55,539 nucleotides of DNA, from assembly GCA_002478885.1 (NCBI GenBank), contig DLKC01000075.1, positions 1 through 55,539 of the forward strand, read 5' to 3'. This DNA comes from Chitinophagaceae bacterium UBA7600. GTDB taxonomy: Bacteria; Bacteroidota; Bacteroidia; Chitinophagales; Chitinophagaceae. The translations under genes and the position numbers were made by a program. Shown in pieces: positions 34,907 through 43,397 of this stretch; position 1 is the first letter of the stretch; every line of letters starts with the position of its first letter. The notes under the pieces were generated by a model that was not told the DNA's origin, did no database searches, and was given only the letters and a program-made list of their open reading frames with translations.

Positions 34907-37141
34907 TCAATGCGCAGGCGCGCAGCTGATCAATCCTGAAGCCGAAGAAGTAAAATCAACTCGCCGCAGAGAAATACTTGCATATACACTGTTACCTTCT
35001 TTTATTTTTAGATTTTGATTTGGCCTTACCTGCGTGAATCGCTGGACCGTATTACTTACCGGCCATTTTATTTCTATGCTTTCGATCTCTGTAGCACTGC
35101 CAATACCGATGTGTTGCAGCAATGGATTTGCACCAAAACTGCCACCGGAATTCACATCATGATAAACAGATCTTGCAATACCATTTTCTTTAAACGTAAC
35201 TTTTATTCTTGCGCCAATGGCTGTCTTATTACATTTGACTCCTTCGAGTGACAGATTAATCCAATTATTATCGTTCTGCCCAGGATTGATGTATAAAGAA
35301 TTCTGGTAAGCATCGCCAGGATAAGCGCCACCCATTTCTTCATAAATGTCTTCGTCGCCATCGTTATCGAGATCGGCGAAGGAAACGCCATGGCCCTTCT
35401 GCAGGTTTCCCACCCTCGCAGCCGATGTAACATCGATAAATTTTTTGCCGTCAACATTTTTAAACATCTTGTTTGGAACAAGCGATTGGTAAAGCGGATT
35501 GCCGGTGCCAAGATAAATATCGGGATACCCGTCATTGTCTATGTCTCCGAAGTTGGCGCCCATTGTAAAGGCAACTTTGTTGAGTCCTACCTTATCGGTA
35601 ACATCTTCAAAAGTTCCGTCGTGTTTGTTTCTAAAAAGAAATTGCTTACCCGAATTTCCAACAGTCATATGCAACGCTTCTGCTGCGGAATAGTAGGCTA
35701 GTGAATTTTTGAACTGGTAATTGCAAACTAGTAAGTCAAGCCAGCCATCATTATCATAATCCCAGAACCATGTAGGGAAAGTGCGGGCCTGGCAGGTGCT
35801 CAGTCCTGCCTGTTGCGTAACATTTTTAAAATGTACAGTGCCATCGCGGATGCCTTCATTGTGCAACAATATTTTTTTATCGTCCATTGTTGACAGAAAA
35901 ATATCCGGCCATCCGTCATTATCATAGTCACCGGATGTAACACCTTTTACAAAAGCGTTGATATTGGCATTACTTTGCTCCGCTACACTACTGAAAGTGC
36001 CATTTTTATTATTAATAAATAATTCACAAACCTGATTATCGTATACGCTTGCTGATTCATTGCCAATGAAAACATCGAGCCATCCATCGTTGTTAAAGTC
36101 GTTCCATGTAGCCGTTTGAGTAGGATGAAATGAAAGCAAACCGCTTTGCCTGGTAACATCTGTAAAAGTTCCGTTACCATTATTGCGCAATAAAGAATTG
36201 GGTTCTCTTCCATACATGCCTTTCCACGCGCCCCGCAAAACAAAAATATCTTTAAGACCATCGTTGTTATAATCTGTTTGCATAATATTCAGTCCTCCTG
36301 TGAATGCCTGCAGCCCCGATGAGTCAGACACATCTGTAAAACTTCCGTTGCCGTTATTGCGGCAATAGTGCATGCCTTCGAGAAGATCCCAGGAAGAAGT
36401 AACGATATCGAGATAGCCATCATTATTGAAATCTTCAATGATGCTGCCACCGGCCATATTCTTTGTATTTAGCCCGGTGTTTACTGCCGCATCAACAAAT
36501 GGTTTTACTATGCGGGAAGTATCATCATCATCCAAGCCATTAATAAGATAATCGGCAGGCACCCCTTGCGGATATTTACCAACAGTCATGTAAGCGATAT
36601 TGAGCAACCATCTTGATTCAAGATCGCCCGGATCACTCTTAAGAAGTTCTTCATATATCGCGATTGCTTTTTCCGGTCTTCTTTTATCAAAATATACACC
36701 GTTGCCTTTTATTGGAAAAAGGCAGGACTGAGAAGCGTGGTTGTATATGCAGTTTGATCTCTCGCCAACACGCAGGTAAGCGATTGCAAGGTCTTTCTTC
36801 ATCAGTCTAACATGCGAAATATCTGCGGGATTAATAAACGTGAGTAACTCTTCGAGCATTGATGCGGACTGTTGTTCATCGCCTAACTGAAGCAATGCGC
36901 TGGTTTTACAATATTTTGCTGATAGCATTTCAGACGTGCTATATGTTGTATTAATCACCGAATCGTAGTACGCCAATTGCGCTTTGGGGCTAAAATTATT
37001 TTGTACCTGGTATTCATATTTTGCAATAGAAGAAAGCAGGCCAATCATTTCTGTGTTTGAGTTTGTGTTATCACCACATGCACAAAACATGGTGAGCAGG
37101 ATAAATATTGATATTTTAGTTTTCGTATTTCTCTCTTTCAT
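34907..37141 (-). CDS. FG-GAP (VCBS) repeat and ASPIC/UnbV domain lipoprotein
   Basis: This 744-residue exported lipoprotein (lipobox MFCACG) has a TPR-like N-terminal third (about residues 30-200). Seven FG-GAP calcium-type loops follow (DFNNDGYLDI, DYNNDGLKDI, DFNNDGWLDV, DYDNDGWPDI, DYDNDGWLDL, DIDNDGYPDI, DLDNDGDEDI), forming a beta-propeller, and then an ASPIC/UnbV domain (IESIEIKWPVSNTVQRF). In Bacteroidota such CRTAC1-like proteins often sit beside SusC/D pairs; none is in the window. Function unknown. Confidence 0.88.
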   Translation of the reverse strand: MKERNTKTKISIFILLTMFCACGDNTNSNTEMIGLLSSIAKYEYQVQNNFSPKAQLAYYDSVINTTYSTSEMLSAKYCKTSALLQLGDEQQSASMLEELLTFINPADISHVRLMKKDLAIAYLRVGERSNCIYNHASQSCLFPIKGNGVYFDKRRPEKAIAIYEELLKSDPGDLESRWLLNIAYMTVGKYPQGVPADYLINGLDDDDTSRIVKPFVDAAVNTGLNTKNMAGGSIIEDFNNDGYLDIVTSSWDLLEGMHYCRNNGNGSFTDVSDSSGLQAFTGGLNIMQTDYNNDGLKDIFVLRGAWKGMYGREPNSLLRNNGNGTFTDVTRQSGLLSFHPTQTATWNDFNNDGWLDVFIGNESASVYDNQVCELFINNKNGTFSSVAEQSNANINAFVKGVTSGDYDNDGWPDIFLSTMDDKKILLHNEGIRDGTVHFKNVTQQAGLSTCQARTFPTWFWDYDNDGWLDLLVCNYQFKNSLAYYSAAEALHMTVGNSGKQFLFRNKHDGTFEDVTDKVGLNKVAFTMGANFGDIDNDGYPDIYLGTGNPLYQSLVPNKMFKNVDGKKFIDVTSAARVGNLQKGHGVSFADLDNDGDEDIYEEMGGAYPGDAYQNSLYINPGQNDNNWINLSLEGVKCNKTAIGARIKVTFKENGIARSVYHDVNSGGSFGANPLLQHIGIGSATEIESIEIKWPVSNTVQRFTQVRPNQNLKIKEGNSVYASISLRRVDFTSSASGLISCAPAH

Positions 37142-37386
37142 AAAAAATTAATTTATTGCCTGCCTCAATGCAGGTTGAATTACAAACTAGTCCTCTCCAC
37201 ATTTTGTAACAGCTCGCATTTGTCGCCATGACGATGTTATAAACTTTGCACGCAAAAGATGCTTAGCAAACTTTCGCCGGCTTAATATGAGTAAACACAT
37301 ACCACTTGCATTTGTAGCAATCAAAGCCATGCATAAAACATGGTTATTGCGGGGCAGTGTGTGGTATGTAATGTATGTTCAGGCTG

Positions 37387-37953
37387 TTACAAAAAATCGG
37401 CAGCAGATTCAGGAGGTTTGGACGGCGAGGCGATATAGCAGTAGGTTAAAGGAGAAGCGAATATGTTTTCATGCACAGCAGCGCACGCAGGCACAGGTGC
37501 AAACTGTGCCGGCTGCAATTGCCTGCAATACTCATGAAGCGATAAGTTTTTCTTTGCCGGAGACTCTGCAGCTTTTTTGCCCGGGGTAGATAAATCGTTA
37601 CTGACAGCGTTTGCCGCGTAATCATCTCTGGCTTTATACAAATCTGTTTTAGCATAGTTAGGCAAACAGAAAAGATATAGCGTATCGGCAAATATTCTGC
37701 GCATAACAAAATTGTAGTGAATTCCCCCAACTTCAATTTCACCATCATATCGTTCAAAATCACTTTCATTATAATAAGGAAGCTGCACAGGAATTTTAAT
37801 TTCAATCAGGTCTTCTCTATCGTAGTTGCCATTATCGAGTTGCTGCACAGTTTGCCTGTCGTTCGCATCGGCGAGGTATTCAAAGAAAATGGAATACCCT
37901 GTTAGATTAAACAGTTGTATCGTTAGTAAGAATATGGCAACTACTTTATTCAA
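37387..37953 (-). CDS. Unknown protein with one N-terminal membrane helix, paralogue of 39376-39924
   Basis: I do not recognise a family. The 188-residue protein has an uncleaved-looking hydrophobic N terminus (VVAIFLLTIQLFNLTGYSIFF), then a region with IEIKIPVQLPYYNESDFERYDGEIEV, GIHYNFVMRRI and DTLYLFCLPN. The same order (VKVPVNLPYF, GIQYNYVKRKI, DTLYLLCLPN, KPPES at the C terminus) occurs in the protein at 39376. Length and order agree, so they are paralogues. The C-terminal part contains several Cys. A cell-envelope location is likely. Confidence 0.65.
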   Translation of the reverse strand: MNKVVAIFLLTIQLFNLTGYSIFFEYLADANDRQTVQQLDNGNYDREDLIEIKIPVQLPYYNESDFERYDGEIEVGGIHYNFVMRRIFADTLYLFCLPNYAKTDLYKARDDYAANAVSNDLSTPGKKAAESPAKKNLSLHEYCRQLQPAQFAPVPACAAVHENIFASPLTYCYIASPSKPPESAADFL

Positions 37954-37983
37954 AGCAAGAAAAGTTATTCATGACAATAGTTG

Positions 37984-39045
37984 TTATGCAAATTTTTGTT
38001 CGGCCAATGCTGTTCCGGCAAGTCTTGCTTTTATTTTTTCAAAAGCAGTTTCCCTTGAAGTGGATGCATCATCTGCAAATGGAGAAAAGCCACAGTCATC
38101 GGTAGTACCCAACTGTTGTATTGGAATTATCTCTGCAGCTTCCAATATAATGTCTCTTATCTCCTCTGCGGTTTCAATTCTTGGATCAAGCACATTGGTT
38201 ACACCGATAAAAATTTTCTGTGTGGGCTTCGCGGTTTCTTTTATGGCCCGCAGTACAGACTGCTTATCCTTTTCTGCTGCATATTCCAGATAAAAATTGC
38301 CCGCATTCAGTTCAAAAAGATGAGGCAGAAGTTCTGTATAACTGATATCTGCGCTATGCGTTGAATCATGATCTCCACCCGGACATGTATGCACTCCAAT
38401 TCGTTTTCTTTCTGTTTCAGTAAAACGGTTAAGCACCTGGTTATTCAAATCAATGAAGGCCTTGAGCAAACCTTTTGATGGATCAAGTTTTACGGAGAGT
38501 CTTGCTTCTGTAAAATCAATCTGCACATTATACGCCCCAGCATTCAAGCAGTTTCTGATATCCGCTTCCGCTGCATTCAGCAGATCGGCTATAAATTGAT
38601 CCCTCGTATACCCGTCGATACCTTCCTGCGGATACAAAAGGCTTAATGCGGAGGCGGAGATCACGGCTTGTTTTACCGGTAAACCGGTAAGACTTTTTGC
38701 TTTCTTTAAATAGTCGCCTGCATAATGCTGGTATCTAAATGGCCCGCTTGTTATTTTAGGAAGCTGCCTCGTATGTCCATCGGCAAAAGGTATTACGACG
38801 CCGTTGGGAGATAGCGTTTGCAAGCCATGAACGGGGTAAGTTGCAAAGCTTGGTTTTGTCTGTTCACCATCTGTAATTACCGGTGACCCTGTTGCTTCAA
38901 ATAGGCGTATGGTTTCCTCTAGCGCTCTATCAAAAAGCCCTGCAAGCTCATCTTTTTTTATTTCGTTTATTGCAAATGCACGCATGGCATCTGTTAAATA
39001 CCCCGGACGTGGAATACTGCCAATTGGCTCTGTAGAAATTTTCAT
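37984..39045 (-). CDS. MetE C-terminal-domain-like (UROD/MetE fold) protein
   Basis: The 353-residue protein resembles the catalytic half of cobalamin-independent methionine synthase: GSIPRPGYL at the start, TDGEQTKPSF, IGVHTCPGGDHDST (zinc-ligand HxC), EYAAEKDK and the C-terminal QLGTTDDCGFSPF with the third ligand Cys. The N-terminal half of MetE is absent. Such stand-alone proteins may use other methyl donors or thiol acceptors. It lies between the two unknown paralogues. Confidence 0.85.
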   Translation of the reverse strand: MKISTEPIGSIPRPGYLTDAMRAFAINEIKKDELAGLFDRALEETIRLFEATGSPVITDGEQTKPSFATYPVHGLQTLSPNGVVIPFADGHTRQLPKITSGPFRYQHYAGDYLKKAKSLTGLPVKQAVISASALSLLYPQEGIDGYTRDQFIADLLNAAEADIRNCLNAGAYNVQIDFTEARLSVKLDPSKGLLKAFIDLNNQVLNRFTETERKRIGVHTCPGGDHDSTHSADISYTELLPHLFELNAGNFYLEYAAEKDKQSVLRAIKETAKPTQKIFIGVTNVLDPRIETAEEIRDIILEAAEIIPIQQLGTTDDCGFSPFADDASTSRETAFEKIKARLAGTALAEQKFA

Positions 39046-39099
39046 AATTATACTTTAAAAAGACTTTTGGATGAATATTTTTAATTGATCCACCTTTTA

Positions 39100-39140
39100 T
39101 TCATTGTTCGGCTTTACTTGCGTCGCACCCGTGTGCGTCC
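39100..39140. repeat. Intergenic repeat, copy M (R arm)
   Basis: The left type-R arm CTTGCGTCGCACCCGTGTGC is at 39117-39136 in the 330-nt gap 39046-39375. A very degenerate right side may exist at about 39276-39320 (GTACGGCAAAAACAGC, then AAGCCGG), but I would not insist on it. Nothing else is visible in this gap. Confidence 0.65.
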
Positions 39141-39375
39141 GTAACAATATGCACCTGAACCTGGCAACAAATGATTTTACCGGCGACGAACAATTGGTTC
39201 ATTGCAGCAAAGATCAAACTGCCAATACAGCTCAATATTATTCTTTATAAAGCCATTGTTCATTGCTGCCTGACCATGCTCGTACGGCAAAAACAGCAAT
39301 TACAAGCCGGAATATTGCCGGCAATGATGAGAAAGGCAAAGACATTAAACTTGTGTAGATACCGTGCTATTGAAA

Positions 39376-39924
39376 TTAGCCGAAAGATTCCGGTGGTTTG
39401 CAAGGAACGGCAATAAAGTAGTCGGGAAGATCAACAATAAAGTAGCCGCTCACACTCAGTATCGGCGAAAGCGGAATATTCAGATTAGGATTTGCAATAC
39501 AATTATAGTCTGTATTAAAGATATTTTTCTTACCCTGTGGCTCGCTTTGCCTTTTGCCGGAAGGAAAATCGCTCGCCTCTTTGGCATAGTTATTTTTCAC
39601 ATCGGTTATTCGGGTTTTATCCTGGTTAGGAAGGCACAGTAAGTATAATGTATCGTTACATATTTTCCGTTTTACATAGTTGTACTGAATTCCATCCAAT
39701 TCAATTGCGCCATCCACACGGGCATATTCTTTTTGATCAGTGAAATAAGGTAGATTAACTGGAACTTTTATCTGTACAAGATCTGCCTCACTATAATCAT
39801 TCTTTTCGAGAGACAGAATCATTCTGTCATCGGATTGCGTTACGAAGTATTCAAATAAGAGAGCATACCCACCGATAGTGAAGAATTGTATGATTAGCAG
39901 TGTTATGGCTATCAGTTTTTTCAG
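39376..39924 (-). CDS. Unknown membrane-anchored protein, paralogue of 37387-37953, apparent CTG start
   Basis: The first ATG (39822) would drop the hydrophobic N terminus. In frame upstream the sequence reads LKKLIAITLLIIQFFTIGGY then ALLFEYFVTQSDD, clearly matching the N terminus of the paralogue (VVAIFLLTIQLFNLTGY, FFEYLADAND). A stop codon precedes it and no ATG, GTG or TTG is available; CTG 39924 followed by two Lys codons is the natural start, giving 182 residues. Function unknown. Confidence 0.68.
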   Translation of the reverse strand: MKKLIAITLLIIQFFTIGGYALLFEYFVTQSDDRMILSLEKNDYSEADLVQIKVPVNLPYFTDQKEYARVDGAIELDGIQYNYVKRKICNDTLYLLCLPNQDKTRITDVKNNYAKEASDFPSGKRQSEPQGKKNIFNTDYNCIANPNLNIPLSPILSVSGYFIVDLPDYFIAVPCKPPESFG

Positions 39925-40048
39925 ACTGAAATATTTTGTCGAAAGTATAATAATTATGTGAATTTAGAATTTTCAAGCCAAACAAACTTGCCAAGCCGAA
40001 TATTTTTAATGTCATAGTTTAGCAAACTCATAATTCAATTTCAAGCTG

Positions 40049-40519
40049 ATGATCAATCAATTTTCACTTGAAGAAAGGCTGGAAAAACTCGGCCTTCGTT
40101 TGCCTGCGCTTTCGAAACCCGCGGGCAACTATGTTGTCGTGAATGTTCGGGGCAATATCGCTTATGTAGCTATACAGTTTCCTAAGTTTAATGAGGAGAT
40201 GTTGTACAAAGGCGTACTCGGCAAAGATCTTACAACAGAAGACGGCTATAAAGCAATGCAGCTTTGCGCGATTAATGTGCTCGCCCATATCGATGCAGCA
40301 ATAGGCTTAGATAAAGTTGCCGGACTTAATCATGTTGATGCGTATTACCGTGCAACTGCTGATTGGATGGAGGCGCCAAAGCTGGTTGATGGCGCTTCAG
40401 ATCTTTTTGTGAATATTCTTGGAGAAAGAGGTGTTCATTCGAGAGCCATATTTGGCGTAGATCATTTGTCAAGAAATTTTTCCGTTGGCATTACCTGCAC
40501 ATGGACGATATATGCATGA
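40049..40519 (+). CDS. RidA-like (YjgF/YER057c/UK114) family protein
   Basis: This 156-residue protein has a RidA-type domain: NYVVVNVRGNIAYVAIQFP, QLCAINVLAHIDAAIG, and the C-terminal GERGVHSRAIFGVDHLSRN. This longer variant (group with an N-terminal helix) is not the classic imine deaminase, and the catalytic Arg seems to lie in GVHSRAIFG. Role not certain. Confidence 0.85.
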   Translation: MINQFSLEERLEKLGLRLPALSKPAGNYVVVNVRGNIAYVAIQFPKFNEEMLYKGVLGKDLTTEDGYKAMQLCAINVLAHIDAAIGLDKVAGLNHVDAYYRATADWMEAPKLVDGASDLFVNILGERGVHSRAIFGVDHLSRNFSVGITCTWTIYA

Positions 40520-40595
40520 TGGTTTAACGCCGATTATATCAGCCACTTTTGTGAAAGCTGAAACCCTGGCAGTTTATTTCTGCCGGGAAAAGGAT

Positions 40596-40668
40596 CAACC
40601 GTACAAGTGTGCGACGCAAGTAAAGCCTAATAGCAACACTGTAGCCCGGTACATAAAATTCTCCTCGA
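40596..40668. repeat. Intergenic repeat, copy N (single R arm)
   Basis: Arm GTACAAGTGTGCGACGCAAG (40601-40620) is followed by TAAAGCCTAATAGC and outer TAGCCCGGTAC. The same TAAAGCC-AATAG flank occurs in copy S. Left arm not recognisable. It lies between convergent genes. Confidence 0.8.
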
Positions 40669-40682
40669 AAAATCTGCTCAAT

Positions 40683-41378
40683 TTATTTTGTAAGCTTTTT
40701 TATAGGACTGATTTCGAGTTTCCTGAATTCAACTTCTGAACCTTCTGCCTGCACGGCAATGTTGCCTCTGCTGGCGGTGCAATCGTAACCGTAATTTACA
40801 AGATCGCCGTTCACCCAAACCTTTATGGAGCTGCCCACACATTCTATAATCATTGTATTCCACTCCCCAACTTTTTTTTCTGAGCTATCGGTAAGATTTA
40901 TGATCCTTCTGCCTTTGCCTTCGGTTATTCCCCATTCAGCTCTAGGCCCACGCCGTTTTTCCATATCGGGCACAGTAATATCTTCCACGATGCACCAAAA
41001 ATCACCTGCATTGTCGTGCATCATTTGCGCTTCAATTGATTTCGGGAACATTTTATATAAAGCCCTTGGCGTAGATGCGTGGAGCAACACACCACAATTG
41101 CCCGGCATGCCGGCAAACCGGTATTCGACCACCAACCTGTAGTCGTGATACACGGCGTCGGTAATGAGGTGTCCCTGAGGTGTACCAAGGCTCACAAGCA
41201 TGCCGTTGCGCACGATAAATGGGTTGATGGCATTTGCGTTTGTATCCATTTCGGGAACATCAACATGCCAGCCACTGAGGTCTTTGCCATTGAACAAACT
41301 CTTTGTTTGCGCCGAACCAATGATTGCAACGATTAATAATAACGATAACAGTGCAAAATTTTTTTTGTAGTGCTGCAT
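40683..41378 (-). CDS. Secreted DUF1080 protein (3-keto-disaccharide hydrolase type)
   Basis: ATG 41378 gives a signal peptide (MQHYKKNFALLSLLLIVAI, cleaved near GSAQ); an in-frame ATG at 41405 would add nine residues. The domain begins LFNGKDLSGWHVD, followed by NCGVLLHAS, WCIVEDITVPDME and WNTMIIECVGSSIKVWVNGDLVNYG, a concanavalin-like beta sandwich. Some DUF1080 members cleave 3-keto-glycosides by beta-elimination. The adjacent GMC oxidoreductase gene (40 nt upstream) could make the keto sugar, which supports this role. Confidence 0.85.
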   Translation of the reverse strand: MQHYKKNFALLSLLLIVAIIGSAQTKSLFNGKDLSGWHVDVPEMDTNANAINPFIVRNGMLVSLGTPQGHLITDAVYHDYRLVVEYRFAGMPGNCGVLLHASTPRALYKMFPKSIEAQMMHDNAGDFWCIVEDITVPDMEKRRGPRAEWGITEGKGRRIINLTDSSEKKVGEWNTMIIECVGSSIKVWVNGDLVNYGYDCTASRGNIAVQAEGSEVEFRKLEISPIKKLTK

Positions 41379-41418
41379 GCGTAAAAGTTTGAATAATTTA
41401 ATCACTTCTTAAGGTAAA

Positions 41419-42948
41419 TCAAGTGTTGCTGATTTGCTTTTTCACATGATCAGAAAGTCGCAACGACAACGCTATTAATGTCAGGGTTGGATTTGGCGCA
41501 GCCGCGGTTACATAGCAGGAGGAGCCAGCCATAAACAGGTTGTTTATTCCGTGCACTTTGCAATTGGAATCGACAACAGCTTTCTTTGGATCGTTACCCA
41601 TACGTGTGGTGCCCATATGATGCCACCCGCCCCCTGTGAATTTTGGCCAGCTTTCATCTTTAGCATCGTGAAGATAACTGAGCATCTGTACACGCCCATT
41701 GGCAGCCCGGCCAACCTCCTGTCCTATCAGTTCATGAATTTTACGAATGCTTCTTTTTTCAAATCCTGTCAGCTCCCAGTGCAAGGAAGCGCGGGGTACG
41801 CCGAGTGCATCTTTCTCTGTGCCGAGCGTAATGCGGCTGTTGGGATTTGGTGCCTGCTCTATCCGTGTAAATAGTTGGAAAGCGTTAAAGTCCGAAGGGA
41901 TTTTCAGGTCGGCTTTCTTAGAGCCATAGCCACTCATCGTCCTTTTATTTTCGGCTTCATCCTCTGACCATGTTTCAATAAATGATTGCTGGTTTCTTGC
42001 CAGTTCAAGCGGAATAAGTGAAGCCGTACCGTTAAGAATTTTATGCTGCTGTTGCATCTTTTCGCTGATAGCCAGTTCGGCCCTTGCTTTTACACCTTGC
42101 TGCCACATATACAACTTCACTGAAGCCGGGTTAGCAAGCCATAGCTCTGAAGCCTTTATTTCAATATGCTCCATAAAGTAACGGCCAACATTATCATTGT
42201 CGTTGCCAAGGCCTTTCGGTGACTGTTCATTGGATGCAAGTAACAACCGCGCATTTTGAACAGCGCAACAAGCAATAATAAAATACTTTGCTTTTACCGT
42301 ATGTTGCTTGCCTTCAAAATTTTTTATTATTAATTGTGTAATGGAAGATACATTTTCATTTGCCGCGATGTTGGTGACATTGGCATAGGTATACAAGTGA
42401 ATATTATGTGCATTCACAATAACATCTTTATATTTCTGGTTGAACCTTGTCGGAGGGCTAAACTGCCACATCTTGTTCCAAACAATTTCTTCATTTAACG
42501 GCAAGGGCTTTATTTCAGGGTCTTGCGCTTTCCAGTAATCCAATCCGTATTCATAAGGGCCGAGATCTAGTATACGCTGGGTGCGTGCATAAAACGGATC
42601 CATGTCTTCCCGTTTTATTGGCCATCCGCTATGCGGCACCCAGTCTCTCTCTTTAAAATCCACCTGATCAAATGGGGAGCACCAACCCGCCCAATGGCCG
42701 GTTGTGCCGCCGAAATAATGAAGTCTTACCGACTTCAATGGGAAATAATGCTGGCCTGTTGTTTTGCCTGCATAAAGATCCTGCATTTTATCGTCGTATT
42801 CAAAACCTCCACCTTCAAGTAGAATCACTTTATACTTTGTGTTCATCCATTCCAAGGCTATGCTGATTCCGGCAGCACCTGCACCAACAATACAGATGTC
42901 ACCTTCAATTATCGTGTTATTGTCGAGTTGTCTTGCATCGGTATGCAT
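41419..42948 (-). CDS. GMC-family FAD-dependent oxidoreductase, probable glycoside 3-dehydrogenase large subunit
   Basis: The 509-residue flavoprotein starts at ATG 42948 (MHTDARQLDNNTIIEGD); the longer frame from 43014 runs into the upstream gene. The FAD motif VGAGAAGISIAL is near residue 20, and FGGTTGHWAGWCSPFDQVDFKERDWVP near residue 80. The C-terminal GMC active site has GWHHMGTTRMG and NLFMAGSSCYVTAAAPNPTLT. Together with the small subunit just upstream (11-nt gap) it resembles the glucose 3-dehydrogenase type of gluconate 2-dehydrogenase-like complexes that oxidise sugars at C3. Confidence 0.88.
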   Translation of the reverse strand: MHTDARQLDNNTIIEGDICIVGAGAAGISIALEWMNTKYKVILLEGGGFEYDDKMQDLYAGKTTGQHYFPLKSVRLHYFGGTTGHWAGWCSPFDQVDFKERDWVPHSGWPIKREDMDPFYARTQRILDLGPYEYGLDYWKAQDPEIKPLPLNEEIVWNKMWQFSPPTRFNQKYKDVIVNAHNIHLYTYANVTNIAANENVSSITQLIIKNFEGKQHTVKAKYFIIACCAVQNARLLLASNEQSPKGLGNDNDNVGRYFMEHIEIKASELWLANPASVKLYMWQQGVKARAELAISEKMQQQHKILNGTASLIPLELARNQQSFIETWSEDEAENKRTMSGYGSKKADLKIPSDFNAFQLFTRIEQAPNPNSRITLGTEKDALGVPRASLHWELTGFEKRSIRKIHELIGQEVGRAANGRVQMLSYLHDAKDESWPKFTGGGWHHMGTTRMGNDPKKAVVDSNCKVHGINNLFMAGSSCYVTAAAPNPTLTLIALSLRLSDHVKKQISNT

Positions 42949-42959
42949 GGAGTTAAAAA

Positions 42960-43337
42960 TTAGAGCAGTGAAAAAAGTGCACATTGCCGTGCTTCGGTTA
43001 GGGATAACACCCATCCATCTGAAATAACCGTGAAGCCATTATCGAAGTCAAGCTGCACTTTTTTATCAATAGCAGATTGAATATGCAAATTGTCTCTCGC
43101 AGAATCATCGACTCCTTCTTTTAACAGGTCCTGCAGTTTGCTTTTGCTGTTTTCCGAAGGAAAAGATTTGAGATAATCAATGCCGGCGTTATGAATCGTT
43201 TGTTGATCGGCAAATCGGGAAAAAAAAGCCGGTTTAAAAAGTGCCGTTGTCAACTCATCATCTGCGCAACCTTGCAACGAAAGCCCGATAGCCGCAGCGC
43301 TAAACGATGAAAGTTTTAAAAATATTCTTCTATCCAT
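42960..43337 (-). CDS. Gluconate 2-dehydrogenase subunit 3-like protein with export signal
   Basis: This 125-residue protein starts at ATG 43337: MDRRIFLKLSSFSAAAIGLS resembles a twin-arginine signal with a following GCADDE lipobox. The mature part includes FFSRFADQQTIHNAGIDYL, the pattern of the small subunit that escorts the GMC flavoprotein across the membrane. It lies directly before the GMC gene and 60 nt after the carboxylesterase. Confidence 0.82.
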   Translation of the reverse strand: MDRRIFLKLSSFSAAAIGLSLQGCADDELTTALFKPAFFSRFADQQTIHNAGIDYLKSFPSENSKSKLQDLLKEGVDDSARDNLHIQSAIDKKVQLDFDNGFTVISDGWVLSLTEARQCALFSLL

Positions 43338-43397
43338 ATTTATTACGCTTTTTAGAAGAGAATCGAAACTGCACAACGATTTAAGCAAACGACTATG

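Noticed and set aside
37287..37589. Plus-strand frame of 100 codons opposite the unknown protein gene.
   Set aside because: Overlaps a minus-strand gene supported by a paralogue; no recognisable features.
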